From an uncultured Bradyrhizobium sp. (GTDB lineage: Bacteria > Pseudomonadota > Alphaproteobacteria > Rhizobiales > Xanthobacteraceae): 34,033 bases of DNA. Where the stretch lies: positions 1 to 34,033 of the forward strand of contig NZ_CAKZHY010000030.1 in the NCBI RefSeq assembly GCF_936928535.1, written 5' to 3'. Below are positions 22,375 to 31,302 of this stretch, piece after piece. Within the stretch, counting starts at the first letter, position 1, and each line of letters opens with the position of its first letter. Both the position numbers and the translations under genes were made by a program. Under the pieces are notes generated by a model, which had not been told where the DNA came from, did not search any database, and worked only from the letters and a program-made list of their open reading frames with translations.

Positions 22375-23103
22375 GTGAAGAAGCTGTTGATTGCGATCGG
22401 CGCGGGCGTGGGAGTGGTGACCCTGCTGGGAGGTGGCTTCGTTGCATGGGCGCTTGATGCCTACAGAGCCGATCCCCTCGCGCAGGCCCGCGCACTGCAC
22501 GATCCTCGCGTCGTCATCAGCGAGCTCGATGGTTTCCTCGTGATTCGTCCGACTGCTGCCCCTTCAACAATTGGACTTCTGTTTTATCCGGGCCTGCGGA
22601 TCGAGCCGAAAGCGTACCTCTCCAAGCTCGCTAAGCTATCCGCTAGGGCTCGGGTGAATATCGTCATTGGACGGCCGAGGCTCAACATCGCAGCCTTCTC
22701 GCTCGATCAAGCCGATGAAATGCGCAGGCAATTGACCGGGATCGAGCGCTGGTATGTGGGCGGCCATTCCCTGGGAGGCGCGGCAGCCTGTTACTACGCG
22801 AGCAAACACCGCCAAGACCTCGAGGGGATTGTCTTGTTTGGGACCTATTGTGGTTCCGACATCTCGAAATCCCAGCTCCGAATCCTGACCATCGCGGCGG
22901 ATCGCGACGGCATCATGCCACCCCAGACGATCGGGCAGCATGCGTCGGAGCTGCCGGCTGACGCGCAAATCGTTCGTGTCGCAGGTATGGTCCATAGCCA
23001 GTTCGGAAACTATGGACCTCAATCTGGCGATGGCCAGCCTTCGATCGAGGATGGTCCGGCGAGCGAAGCCATTTCGGAAGCTGCCAAGGCCTTCTTCCGA
23101 TGA
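22375..23103 (+). CDS. Alpha/beta hydrolase, membrane anchored
   Basis: 242 residues from a GTG start, preceded by GGAGGAGGATTAAAC and only 2 bp after the regulator stop. An N-terminal hydrophobic anchor (residues 1-28) precedes an alpha/beta hydrolase fold. The nucleophile is S132 in GGHSLGG, with probable D177 (AADRDG) and H207 (GMVHSQFGNYG) completing the triad. The His region with SQFGNYGPQSGDG is typical of the alpha/beta hydrolase fold-5 family. An esterase, lipase or dienelactone-type activity is possible, but the substrate is unknown. The base composition is visibly less GC-rich than flanking genes. Confidence 0.9.
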   Translation: MKKLLIAIGAGVGVVTLLGGGFVAWALDAYRADPLAQARALHDPRVVISELDGFLVIRPTAAPSTIGLLFYPGLRIEPKAYLSKLAKLSARARVNIVIGRPRLNIAAFSLDQADEMRRQLTGIERWYVGGHSLGGAAACYYASKHRQDLEGIVLFGTYCGSDISKSQLRILTIAADRDGIMPPQTIGQHASELPADAQIVRVAGMVHSQFGNYGPQSGDGQPSIEDGPASEAISEAAKAFFR

Positions 23104-23143
23104 TTGGCTTTCTTCCATCGAGCCAGGATCGCTTCGCGACCAG

Positions 23144-23866
23144 CTAGATCAACCGCATGCCGCGCAGGCTCGCATGCCCGTTCTTGCCGACGATGATATG
23201 GTCGTGCACCGAAATCCCCAACGGCTTCGCGATATCGATGATCGCCTTGGTCATCTGGATGTCGGCCTGCGAGGGCGAGGGATCTCCGCTCGGGTGATTG
23301 TGCACCAGGATGATGGCGGTCGCCGAGAGCTCCAGCGCGCGCTTGATCACTTCGCGCGGATAGACCGGCGTGTGGTCGACGGTGCCGGTCTGCTGCACCT
23401 CGTCGGCGATGAGCTGGTTGCGCTTGTCGAGGAAGAGCAGGCGAAACTGCTCCTTGTCGGCGAACGCCATGCTGGTGCGGCAATAGGCGATCACCTCGTT
23501 CCAGGATGACAGCGCGTTGCGGCTGTTGACCTCGCCCTTGGCAACACGATGCGCGGCGGCTGCGATCAGCTTGAGCTGGTTGATTGCGGCTTCGCCGACG
23601 CCGTCGACCTCGCGCAAGCGCGCCACCGGCGCATGCACGACCTCGGCGAATGAGCCGAAGGTCTTGATCAGCGTCTTCGCCAGCGGCTTGGTATCGCGCC
23701 GCGGCAGCGCCGGAAACAGCGCCATCTCCAATAGCTCATAGTCGCTGAGCGCATCCGCGCCCGCGCTGTAAAAGCGCTCACGCAGCCGCTCGCGATGGCC
23801 GAGATAATGCGGCGTGTCTGGCTCGGTCTTTCCGGTCGGATCGCTGGGGCTGGATTTGGAGGGCAT
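23144..23866 (-). CDS. radC: RadC/JAB-domain DNA repair family protein
   Basis: 240 residues: a helix-hairpin-helix-like segment ([11 protein letters not shown], 88-97) followed by the RadC JAB domain with the metalloprotease-type motif [14 protein letters not shown] (H189, H191, S199, D202). The family is historically tied to DNA repair, but its role is disputed and the domain looks like a JAMM peptidase or isopeptidase. The frame opens at TTG 23908; ATG 23866 begins [10 protein letters not shown] before the conserved [13 protein letters not shown], and no site has a convincing ribosome-binding sequence. It converges on the hydrolase gene. In related genomes I expect radC close to map; here a cassette lies between them. 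Confidence 0.93.
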   Translation of the reverse strand: MPSKSSPSDPTGKTEPDTPHYLGHRERLRERFYSAGADALSDYELLEMALFPALPRRDTKPLAKTLIKTFGSFAEVVHAPVARLREVDGVGEAAINQLKLIAAAAHRVAKGEVNSRNALSSWNEVIAYCRTSMAFADKEQFRLLFLDKRNQLIADEVQQTGTVDHTPVYPREVIKRALELSATAIILVHNHPSGDPSPSQADIQMTKAIIDIAKPLGISVHDHIIVGKNGHASLRGMRLI

Positions 23867-24112
23867 CGCGCGCAGCATTGCCGCGGAACCGCGCCTTTGC
23901 AATCGCAAATTGTGGCGAAATCTGCGGTCCGGCTACGCTCCCGGCATCAACACGGCCAGGCGGTCCTTGACCGGACGCGCGTACGTCGGCCTGCGGTGCA
24001 AAAAATTTCGACCTCACCGTTTCCAGCGACCGGTCCCGTTCGTCTTGATGGCTGTGGGTTCGCCAGATCCGCCATCCGGCGGGCCGGCCGGGCCCGCGAT
24101 GGAGACAGACCG

Positions 24113-25357
24113 ATGTGGCCGTTCGTACGCCTTTCACGCCGCACCATGCTTGCCCGAAGCGCAGCCGTGACGCTTGCTGCGGCTGCGCCGGCCTTGAGCC
24201 ATCAGGCGAAATCGGAAACCGACGACCGCAAGGCTCGCCTTGATCGGGTGATCGATCGCGCCATTGGCGCGCGCCGCATCGTCGGCAGCGTCGTCCTGGT
24301 GATGCAGGATGGCGAAACCATCTATCGCCGTGCCGCTGGCTTCGCGGATCGCGAGGCCGCTGTGCCGATGCGCGAGGACGCCATGTTCCGCCTTGCCTCA
24401 CTGTCGAAACCGATCGTCTCCGTCGCCGCCATGGCGCTGGTCGAGCGCGGCGGACTGGACCCGCAGGATCCCGTCACCAAATGGCTGCCGGATTTCCACC
24501 CGCAGACCGCGGACGGCAAGATCGGCGCGATCACCATCCATCATCTGCTCACGCACACGGCCGGCCTGTCCTACGGATTTCTACAGCCGCCGGACAGCCC
24601 CTATCAGCGTGCCGGAATCTCCGACGGCCTCGATCGGTCGGACATCACGCTCGACGAAGAGATCCGCCGCATCGCGGCCGCGCCGCTGCTGTACGAACCC
24701 GGCGCGCGATGGGGCTATTCGCTCGCGACCGACGTGCTCGGGGCGGTGATCGCCAAGGCGACAGGCGAGCCGTTGCCGGACGCCGTTCGCCGCCTCGTCA
24801 TGAGGCCGCTGGCTATGGGCGACACGAGCTTCGTCGTCGAAGACGGCGCGCGGCTCGCGGTGCCCTATGTCGACGGCAAGCCGGAGCCGGCGCGCATGAC
24901 GGACCCGCAGCTTGTCCCGTTCCGGGGCGCCGGGATCATTCACGCCTCGCCCTCGCGTGCGCTCGATCATCAGGCCTTTGCATCGGGTGGGGCCGGCCTT
25001 GTCAGCACGGCCGGCGATTATGCCCGCCTTGCCGAGGCGCTCCGCCGCGGCGGCGCGCCGGTCCTGAAGGCGCCCACGGTGCAGCGGATGATGACGAGCC
25101 AGATCGGAGATCTGAGCCCGACGGGGCTTCCCGCCTGGGGCTTCGGCTACGGGGCCTTTGTCCTGAGGGACAGCGTAGCGGCGAAATCGCCGCAAGGGAC
25201 GGGAACCTGGACCTTCAACTGCGCCTACGGCCAGAGCTTTTTCGTGGACCCCGTCGCGAAATTGACCGTCATCGCCTTCACCAACACCGGGCTCGAGGGC
25301 GGCTTTGGTGCGTTCCCGATCGAAATTCGCGACGCCGTCTATGGGCGCGGCGATTAG
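24113..25357 (+). CDS. Serine hydrolase, beta-lactamase class C-like
   Basis: 414 residues. A Tat-type signal (LSRRTMLARSAAVTLAAAAPALS) precedes a penicillin-binding-protein/class C beta-lactamase fold. The SxxK motif is S96-L-S-K99 in FRLASLSKP, the second motif is Y-S-L in RWGYSLATDVLG, and LLTHTAGLSYGF is the usual family segment. GGAG is 8 nt before the chosen ATG 24113. Members include esterases and D-aminopeptidases, so beta-lactam resistance should not be assumed. It lies in a same-strand set with an ABM protein and an ECF sigma factor. Confidence 0.93.
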   Translation: MWPFVRLSRRTMLARSAAVTLAAAAPALSHQAKSETDDRKARLDRVIDRAIGARRIVGSVVLVMQDGETIYRRAAGFADREAAVPMREDAMFRLASLSKPIVSVAAMALVERGGLDPQDPVTKWLPDFHPQTADGKIGAITIHHLLTHTAGLSYGFLQPPDSPYQRAGISDGLDRSDITLDEEIRRIAAAPLLYEPGARWGYSLATDVLGAVIAKATGEPLPDAVRRLVMRPLAMGDTSFVVEDGARLAVPYVDGKPEPARMTDPQLVPFRGAGIIHASPSRALDHQAFASGGAGLVSTAGDYARLAEALRRGGAPVLKAPTVQRMMTSQIGDLSPTGLPAWGFGYGAFVLRDSVAAKSPQGTGTWTFNCAYGQSFFVDPVAKLTVIAFTNTGLEGGFGAFPIEIRDAVYGRGD

Positions 25358-25460
25358 ACGAAAAAATCTTCGCCGCCGACCGTTTCCTTTTCACGTCCCA
25401 TTCGTCTCAGCCTTGTGAACCCCGCCGGGCAGCCAGCGCAGTCTTCGAAGGAGAACCTCG

Positions 25461-25901
25461 ATGCCAGAGATCAAAGCCACGCCGTCGCGACGAGTTGTCG
25501 TGGCCACCGGCCTCGGTGCCGGCGCCCTGCTCGCCGCCCAAATCGTCCCGTCCCACAGCCAGACCAGGAGCTCGAACATGGAAGCCACCATCCGCATCGG
25601 CAGCGATATCACCACGCTCGTCAACGTCTTCACGGTCGAGCCGGACAACCAGCAAAAGCTGGTCCAGCTCCTCAAAGAGGGCACCGAGACCTTCTTCAGC
25701 AAGCAGCCCGGCTTCATCTCGTCGAGTGTCCACGCCGGCAAGGAGGGCGGCCGCGCCGTCAATTACTCGCAGTGGCGGAACGCCCAGGACATCGAGAATT
25801 TCCGCAAGGATCCAAAGTTCGCGCCTTACATCCAGCGCCTGGCCGCGATCGCGAAGGCCGAGACGATCCTGTGCGACGTCGTCGTGGTCAACCATGCCTA
25901 A
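25461..25901 (+). CDS. Antibiotic biosynthesis monooxygenase (ABM) domain protein, exported
   Basis: 146 residues. An N-terminal twin-arginine-like leader (SRRVVVATGLGAGALLAAQ) precedes an ABM dimeric alpha/beta-barrel domain (about 50-145) with NVFTVEPDNQQKLVQLLKEG and SSVHAGKEGGRAVNYSQWRN. GAAGGAGA lies before the ATG. ABM proteins oxidise or bind aromatic and other small compounds, often without cofactor. A leader on an ABM protein is unusual. The sigma factor gene starts 66 bp downstream, so the two may be co-expressed. Confidence 0.88.
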   Translation: MPEIKATPSRRVVVATGLGAGALLAAQIVPSHSQTRSSNMEATIRIGSDITTLVNVFTVEPDNQQKLVQLLKEGTETFFSKQPGFISSSVHAGKEGGRAVNYSQWRNAQDIENFRKDPKFAPYIQRLAAIAKAETILCDVVVVNHA

Positions 25902-25967
25902 TTTTTGGTGTGTGGCATCTCGCCCCCGTTTGACGTATCTCGCTTGTCGGTGACGCGGAGGTCCGGT

Positions 25968-26885
25968 TTGGCAGATGATGTGACGGGCAACGATGCCGGG
26001 GCGGTCCGACAGACCGCCCTTCAGGCTCTCGAACGCCTTGCCGTCGAGATGCGGCCGCAGCTGCATCGTTACTGCGCGCGCATGACGGGCTCAGTCATCG
26101 ACGGCGAGGACGTGCTCCAGGATGCGCTGCTCAAGGCCTTCGAGGCCGCAGCGCGGACCGAGCCGCTGGACAATCCGGAAGGCTGGCTGTTCCGCATCGC
26201 TCATAACGCGGCGCTGGATTTCCTGCGCCGGCGTGCCCGCTACATTGCTGCCCATGCCGATGAAGATCTGGACATGATCCCCGCTTTGACCAGCCCCGTG
26301 ACCGAGCGCGAGACCGTCACCGCGAGCCTCGGGACCTTCATGCGCCTGCCGGTGGCGCAGCGCAGCGCGGTGATCCTGCGCGACGTGCTCGGCTATTCCG
26401 TCGATGAGGTCTGCAGCATCATGTGCGGCAGCGTCCCGGCAACCAAGGGCTCGTTGCAACGCGGCCGCGCTCGCCTGCGCGAACTCGCGGCGGAGCCCGA
26501 TGACGTCAGGCCTCCAGAACTCGAGGCGGCCGAACGCACCCGCCTGATGCACTATGTCGAGCGCTTCAACGCGCGCGATTTCGATTCCTTGCGCGACCTG
26601 CTGGCCGACGACGTGCGGCTGGAGATGGTCAACCGGACGCGCCGGGCCGGACGGCGCGACGTCAGCGAGTATTTCCATCGTTATGAAGAGACCAGCCCCT
26701 GGCACTTCGTGCCCGGCTTCGTCGACCGGCATCCCGCGATCATCGCGTTCGACCCGCAGGACCCGTCAGGCCCGCCGCGCTACTTCGTTCTCCTCGACTG
26801 GGAGAACGGCAGCATCGTCAACATCAGGGATTTCCTGTTCGCGCACTACGCGATCGAGGACGCGGAATTGTTCACGCTGGACTGA
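25968..26885 (+). CDS. ECF sigma factor with C-terminal NTF2/SnoaL-like domain
   Basis: 305 residues from a TTG start with GGAGG 6 nt upstream. Sigma region 2 (about 28-90: MRPQLHRYCARMTGSVIDGEDVLQDALLKAF and PEGWLFRIAHNAALDFLRR) and region 4 (about 118-170: QRSAVILRDVLGYSVDEVCSIMCGSVPATKGSLQRGRARLRE) are clear. Residues about 185-295 form an NTF2/SnoaL-like domain, which in ECF41/ECF56-type factors controls activity in place of an anti-sigma factor. The ECF41 DGGGK motif is not seen, so I do not assign that group. Likely targets include the adjacent ABM and hydrolase genes (inference). Confidence 0.9.
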   Translation: MADDVTGNDAGAVRQTALQALERLAVEMRPQLHRYCARMTGSVIDGEDVLQDALLKAFEAAARTEPLDNPEGWLFRIAHNAALDFLRRRARYIAAHADEDLDMIPALTSPVTERETVTASLGTFMRLPVAQRSAVILRDVLGYSVDEVCSIMCGSVPATKGSLQRGRARLRELAAEPDDVRPPELEAAERTRLMHYVERFNARDFDSLRDLLADDVRLEMVNRTRRAGRRDVSEYFHRYEETSPWHFVPGFVDRHPAIIAFDPQDPSGPPRYFVLLDWENGSIVNIRDFLFAHYAIEDAELFTLD

Positions 26886-26906
26886 CGGCGCCGAGGTGGA
26901 AGCAGA

Positions 26907-27725
26907 TCAGCCGATCTGCATCTCGCCATGTCGCTCCGATAGCGTGAAGATCTCGACGCCGGTGGCGGTGACGCCGACCGAGTGCTCGAACTGCGCCGAC
27001 AGCGAGCGGTCGCGCGTCACGGCGGTCCAGCCGTCGGACAGGATCTTCACATGCGGCTTGCCGAGATTGATCATCGGCTCGATGGTGAAGAACATGCCGG
27101 GCTTGAGCTGCACCCCTTCGCCGGGGCGGCCGATATGGATGATGTTCGGCTCGTCGTGGAACATGCGGCCGAGACCGTGACCGCAGAAGTCGCGCACCAC
27201 GCTCATGCCCTGCGGCTCGACGAAGCTCTGGATGGCGTGGCCGATATCGCCGGTGGTGGCGCCGGGCTTCACGGCGGCGATGCCGCGCATCATCGCTTCA
27301 TAGGTCACCTCGATCAGCCGCTCGGCCTTGCGCGCGATCGGGCCGACCGCATACATCCGGCTGGAATCGCCATACCAGCCGTCGACGATGAAGGTGACGT
27401 CGATGTTGACGATGTCGCCTTCCTTCAGCGGACGGTCGCCCGGCATGCCGTGGCAGACCACGTGGTTGAGCGAGGTGCAGGTAGAGTAGCGATAGCCGCG
27501 ATACATCAGCGTCGCCGGATAGGCGCCATGGCTGAACGCGAAGTCGCGGACGAACTCGTCGATGCGATCGGTCGGAACGCCCGGGCCGACGATGTCGGTG
27601 AGCTCGTCGAGGCATTTTGCCACCAGAGCACCCGCCTTGCGCATGCCGGCAAAGGCGGCCGGCCCATGCAGCTTGATCTGTCCGGTCTTGCGCAGGGAGG
27701 TATCGGTGGCTTCGACGTAGCTCAT
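26907..27725 (-). CDS. map: Type I methionine aminopeptidase
   Basis: 272 residues. It removes the initiator methionine from new proteins in the cytosol and is essential in most bacteria. All five metal ligands are present: D109, D120, H183, E216 and E247, with H92 in the substrate pocket (NHVVCHGMP). The block CGHGLGRMFHDEPNIIH is diagnostic. ATG 27725 (MSYVEATD) gives the normal length. The end of the gene meets the sigma factor gene tail to tail, 21 bp apart. Confidence 0.97.
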   Translation of the reverse strand: MSYVEATDTSLRKTGQIKLHGPAAFAGMRKAGALVAKCLDELTDIVGPGVPTDRIDEFVRDFAFSHGAYPATLMYRGYRYSTCTSLNHVVCHGMPGDRPLKEGDIVNIDVTFIVDGWYGDSSRMYAVGPIARKAERLIEVTYEAMMRGIAAVKPGATTGDIGHAIQSFVEPQGMSVVRDFCGHGLGRMFHDEPNIIHIGRPGEGVQLKPGMFFTIEPMINLGKPHVKILSDGWTAVTRDRSLSAQFEHSVGVTATGVEIFTLSERHGEMQIG

Positions 27726-27836
27726 GCGGGCGCTATCTTCTGGAATATGGCGGAAGGGCTTGATTTGAGGCCCTAATTTAATGATTGCGGACCTTGGTGC
27801 AAGCTTAGCCTACCCGCCATGCGTCTGAAAGCGGTC

Positions 27837-29153
27837 TCAATTCGGGACTTCTACGGTGGTTTCGACCGGCAGCGCCCCGCCGCGGACCCGGATTTCGCGG
27901 ACGGGGTAGGGAACCCGGATGCCCTCGCGCTTGAAGGCGTCCCACAGCGCCAGCATCACGTCGCTCTTGACGGCATCCATGCCGTCGGGGTCCGCAAGCC
28001 AGAGCGTCAGCGAAAACTTCATGCCGGCCTCGGCGAACTCGGTCAGCAGGCAGTTCGGCGGCTTGCCCTTCTGCGCGCGCGGATGGGCGGACGCAGTCTC
28101 GATCGCGAGCTTGCAGACCAGCTTCGGATCGGCGTCGTAATTGGTGCCGAAGGTGATCTTCACCAGCGTGTTCTTGTCGGTGTAGGTCCAGTTGACGACC
28201 TTCTGCGTCACCAGATCCTCGTTCGGCACCAGGAATTCGCGGCCGTCGCCGGCGGCCACGGAAATGTAGCGCGTCTTCATCGCGCTGATGCGTCCCGTAT
28301 TGTCGCCGATGGTGACGAGATCGCCCGGCTTCACCGATTTGTCGGCGAGCAGAATGATGCCGGAGATGAAGTTGGCGACGATCTTTTGCAGGCCGATACC
28401 GATACCGACACCGACCGCGCCGGAGAACACCGCGAGTGCCGAGAGGTCGATGCCGACGGTGCCGAGCGCAATCACGATCGCGATCGCAAGCAGCCCGATG
28501 CGGATGATCTTGATCAGCAGCACCTGGACCGACGGCGTCAGATCGGTGGTCGAGTTGATCTTGCTCTCGGCGAAATTGCTGGCGATGTTGGTGAGCCAGA
28601 GCGCGAAGATCAGCAATGCGCCGGCCTTGATCACCAAGAGCGGCGTCAGCCTGAGGCCGCCGAGGACGATGCCGTAGGTGTCGAGCAGGTCGACCGTGCT
28701 GTCGAACTGGCCGAGGATGGACAGCGCTGCGATGAACCAGGCCGTGACCGACACCAGCTTGACGATGAAGGCGTTGCGCAGCACCGAGGTCACGAGCCGG
28801 ATCGCAAGCCAGGCGAGCCCGAGCTTGGCGGCGACCATCAGGAGGTAGCTGCGGCTCGGCCAGGTCGCATGATACATCACCACGCGCGAGATGATCACCA
28901 GCAGGGTGAACACTGCCGTCGAGGCACTGGAAACCATCACGCAGGCGAAGTGCCGGAGCGGCAGCGGCCAACGCATCCCCACCGAGGTCATGTCGACGCG
29001 GTTGTGAATGGCGGTGTCGGCCGCATAGGCGATCCCGGCCGATGCCAGGATGAGCCCGAACTGCAGGTAGAACCAGGGCGATGCGATTTCCGCCCCGACG
29101 CTGCGCGCAGTCGTCTGCACGAACTCCATGAGGTCTTTGAGGTCCATGTCCAT
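27837..29153 (-). CDS. MscS-family mechanosensitive channel
   Basis: 438 residues with about five to six predicted membrane helices, then the MscS pore-lining and beta domain: FSGAVGVGIGIGLQKIVANFISGIILLADKSVKPGDLVTIGD, and the cytosolic vestibule region with VPNEDLVTQKVVNWTYTDKN. It opens under membrane tension and releases solutes after osmotic downshock. ATG 29153 (MDMDLKDL) is used; the open frame to 29231 adds an unlikely Pro-rich lead. The product is longer than E. coli MscS, with extra N-terminal helices as in other medium-size family members. It lies upstream of map on the same strand and is divergent from the antiporter gene. Confidence 0.94.
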   Translation of the reverse strand: MDMDLKDLMEFVQTTARSVGAEIASPWFYLQFGLILASAGIAYAADTAIHNRVDMTSVGMRWPLPLRHFACVMVSSASTAVFTLLVIISRVVMYHATWPSRSYLLMVAAKLGLAWLAIRLVTSVLRNAFIVKLVSVTAWFIAALSILGQFDSTVDLLDTYGIVLGGLRLTPLLVIKAGALLIFALWLTNIASNFAESKINSTTDLTPSVQVLLIKIIRIGLLAIAIVIALGTVGIDLSALAVFSGAVGVGIGIGLQKIVANFISGIILLADKSVKPGDLVTIGDNTGRISAMKTRYISVAAGDGREFLVPNEDLVTQKVVNWTYTDKNTLVKITFGTNYDADPKLVCKLAIETASAHPRAQKGKPPNCLLTEFAEAGMKFSLTLWLADPDGMDAVKSDVMLALWDAFKREGIRVPYPVREIRVRGGALPVETTVEVPN

Positions 29154-29363
29154 CTGATGGTCTCGGGGAAGCGGTCGGGCGGGTTGATTCGGAAGTGCTG
29201 CAGAATTCCACAAAGGCTGCAGCCGGGCCATCGATACACCGTGAAATGCAGCGCGTTAAGGCCGCAAAACAAGGGCACATTGCCGCGAGGAGCGAAAATG
29301 GGTTGGCGCGGGAGTGTGGCGACGATAAGGATGCAATTCCAGCGATTTGTACCCGGAAGGTGG

Positions 29364-31157
29364 ATGGCCTCCCTCGACTCTTTCAGTATCGCCATTCTGC
29401 TCGGCGCCGTCCTCGTCATGGCCGGCATCCTGTCGAGCCTGCTCGCGCTGCGCTTCGGTGCGCCGCTGCTGCTGGTCTTCCTCGCGATCGGGATGCTCGC
29501 GGGTGACGCGGGCCCCGGCCAGCTCCAGTTCAACGATGTCGGCACGACCTATCTGGTCGGCTCGGTGGCGCTCGCGCTGATCCTGTTCGATGGCGGCTTG
29601 AAGACGCGCTTTGCCAGCATTCGCATCGTGCTCGCACCGTCCGTGGTGCTTGCGACGGTCGGCGTGCTCCTGACCGCGCTGATCACGGCACCGTTCGCGA
29701 AATACGCGCTCGACCTCAACTGGACCGAGTCGCTGCTGGTCGGCGCGGTGGTGGCCTCGACCGACGCGGCCGCCGTGTTCCTCCTGGTGCACACCCAGGG
29801 CCTGCGCCTGCGCCCGCGCGTCGGCGCGACGCTGGAAGCGGAATCCGGCACCAACGATCCGTTCGCGATCTTCCTCACCTTGATGCTGGTCGAATACATC
29901 TCGCTGGGCTCGAGCACGCCAGGCCATGTGATGATGGAGTTTATCCAGGAGGCGCTGCTCGGCGCCGTCGTCGGCGTGATTGGTGGCCGTCTCGTTGTCA
30001 TCGGGCTCAACAAGGTCGCGCTGCCACAGGGCCTGCACGCGCCGTTCGTGACCACGGCCGCCCTCGTGATCTTCGGCGGCTCGCAGATCATGCACGCCTC
30101 GGGATTTCTTGCCGTCTATCTCGCGGGCATCATCATCGGCAACCGGCCGACACGCGCGCATAATTCGGTGGTGGCGTTTCTGGATGCCGCGACCTGGCTG
30201 GCGCAAATCGTGATGTTCGTGCTGCTCGGCCTGTTGGTATCGCCGAGCCGGCTCGGCTCCAGCGTGCTGCCGGCGATTGCCGTCTCGCTGGTGCTGATGC
30301 TGGTGGCGCGGCCGATCGCGGTGTTCGTGTGCCTTGCGCCATTCCGCTTCAACTGGCGCGAAAAGATCTTCATCGCCTGGACGGGCCTGCGCGGTGCGGT
30401 CGCGATCTTCCTGGCGTCGATCCCGATGCTGGTCGGCCTGTCCAAGGCCTATCTCTATTTCGACGTCGCCTTCGTCGTCGTGATCATCTCGCTGTTGCTG
30501 CAAGGCTGGACGCTGGCGCCCGCCGCACGCAAGCTGCACGTCGCGCTGCCGCGCGCCGAGCGCGGGCCGCGCCGTGTCGAGCTCGATCTGCCCGGCCAGC
30601 TCGAGCAGCAGCTGGTCGGCTATCCGGTGCGACCGAAGAGCCTGTATTTCCGCCGCGGGCTGATCCCGTCCTGGTCGAAGCCCACGCTGGTGATCCGCAA
30701 CGAGCACATTCTGACGCCCGTCGAGGCCGAGCCGGTCGCGCCCGGCGACTACATCTACCTGCTGGCGCCCCCGGAAAAGGCCGAGGCGCTCGATCGCTTC
30801 TTCGTCGACATGCAGCCGAGCACGGCGCCCGATCCGCATCTGCTCGGCGACTTCATGGTCTCGGGCGAGCACACGCTCGCCGAGCTCGCCGAGATCTACG
30901 GCGTGAAGGTGACCGAGGACGAGGGCAAGCTGACGCTGGCCGATTATTTCGATGTCCATCTCGACCGCGCGCCGAAGGAAGGTGCCGAGCTTGCATTGGG
31001 GGAGATCGTGCTAGTCGCGCGCAGCATCTCCGGCGGCCGCGTCAACGTCGTCGGCCTCCGCCTGCCGGAAGACGACGAGACGCCCGCACCGCTGACGCGG
31101 CGGCAGACGCTGCGCAAGAAGCTCGCCGAGCTGTGGACCGCGGTCGCGGGAGTCTAA
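29364..31157 (+). CDS. Potassium/proton antiporter, CvrA/NhaP2-like
   Basis: 597 residues: about 12 membrane helices of the CPA1 sodium/proton exchanger fold (residues 1-395, with ASTDAAAVFLLVHTQG and AESGTNDPFAIFLT as ion-site signatures), then a TrkA_C-type domain (about 405-495) and a CorC_HlyC domain (about 500-575). This order matches the K+/H+ antiporter CvrA (NhaP2) used in volume and pH control. ATG 29364 has GGAAGG close upstream. A long open frame continues upstream over the opposite-strand MscS gene but is only a shadow. A large inverted repeat follows. Confidence 0.93.
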   Translation: MASLDSFSIAILLGAVLVMAGILSSLLALRFGAPLLLVFLAIGMLAGDAGPGQLQFNDVGTTYLVGSVALALILFDGGLKTRFASIRIVLAPSVVLATVGVLLTALITAPFAKYALDLNWTESLLVGAVVASTDAAAVFLLVHTQGLRLRPRVGATLEAESGTNDPFAIFLTLMLVEYISLGSSTPGHVMMEFIQEALLGAVVGVIGGRLVVIGLNKVALPQGLHAPFVTTAALVIFGGSQIMHASGFLAVYLAGIIIGNRPTRAHNSVVAFLDAATWLAQIVMFVLLGLLVSPSRLGSSVLPAIAVSLVLMLVARPIAVFVCLAPFRFNWREKIFIAWTGLRGAVAIFLASIPMLVGLSKAYLYFDVAFVVVIISLLLQGWTLAPAARKLHVALPRAERGPRRVELDLPGQLEQQLVGYPVRPKSLYFRRGLIPSWSKPTLVIRNEHILTPVEAEPVAPGDYIYLLAPPEKAEALDRFFVDMQPSTAPDPHLLGDFMVSGEHTLAELAEIYGVKVTEDEGKLTLADYFDVHLDRAPKEGAELALGEIVLVARSISGGRVNVVGLRLPEDDETPAPLTRRQTLRKKLAELWTAVAGV

Positions 31158-31174
31158 CCCCGGTCCGCAGCTGC

Positions 31175-31266
31175 CGTAGGGTGGGCAAAGGCGCCCTTGC
31201 GCCGTGCCCACCAACAGATGTGACGTGGGCACGGCGCGCAAAGAGCGCGCCTTTGCCCACCCTACG
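31175..31266. repeat. 92-bp compound inverted repeat
   Basis: Outer arms begin CGTAGGGTGGGCAAAGGCGC and end with the matching GCGCCTTTGCCCACCCTACG. A second, inner pair, GCGCCGTGCCCAC / GTGGGCACGGCGC, is nested. The whole element can fold into a long hairpin lying between the convergent antiporter and modC genes. It looks like a dispersed rhizobial repeat that also acts as a two-way terminator (inference). Confidence 0.8.
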
Positions 31267-31302
31267 AGAGTCGTCGTTGTTTCCCTCAATGACGAGAAGG
31301 GT

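Noticed and set aside
25461..25901. Antibiotic biosynthesis cluster suggested by the ABM and beta-lactamase-like genes
   Set aside because: ABM and class C-like serine hydrolases are broad families; no synthetase, carrier or resistance gene is present.
27819..29363. Long + strand open frame running into the antiporter gene, implying a 1112-residue protein
   Set aside because: It is antisense to the clear MscS gene, its sequence is Arg/His/Asp-rich and unlike any family, and the antiporter has its own start at 29364 with a ribosome-binding site.
29256..30959. 567-residue minus-strand open frame opposite the antiporter
   Set aside because: Charged, low-complexity shadow of a membrane protein gene; there is no plausible start or family.
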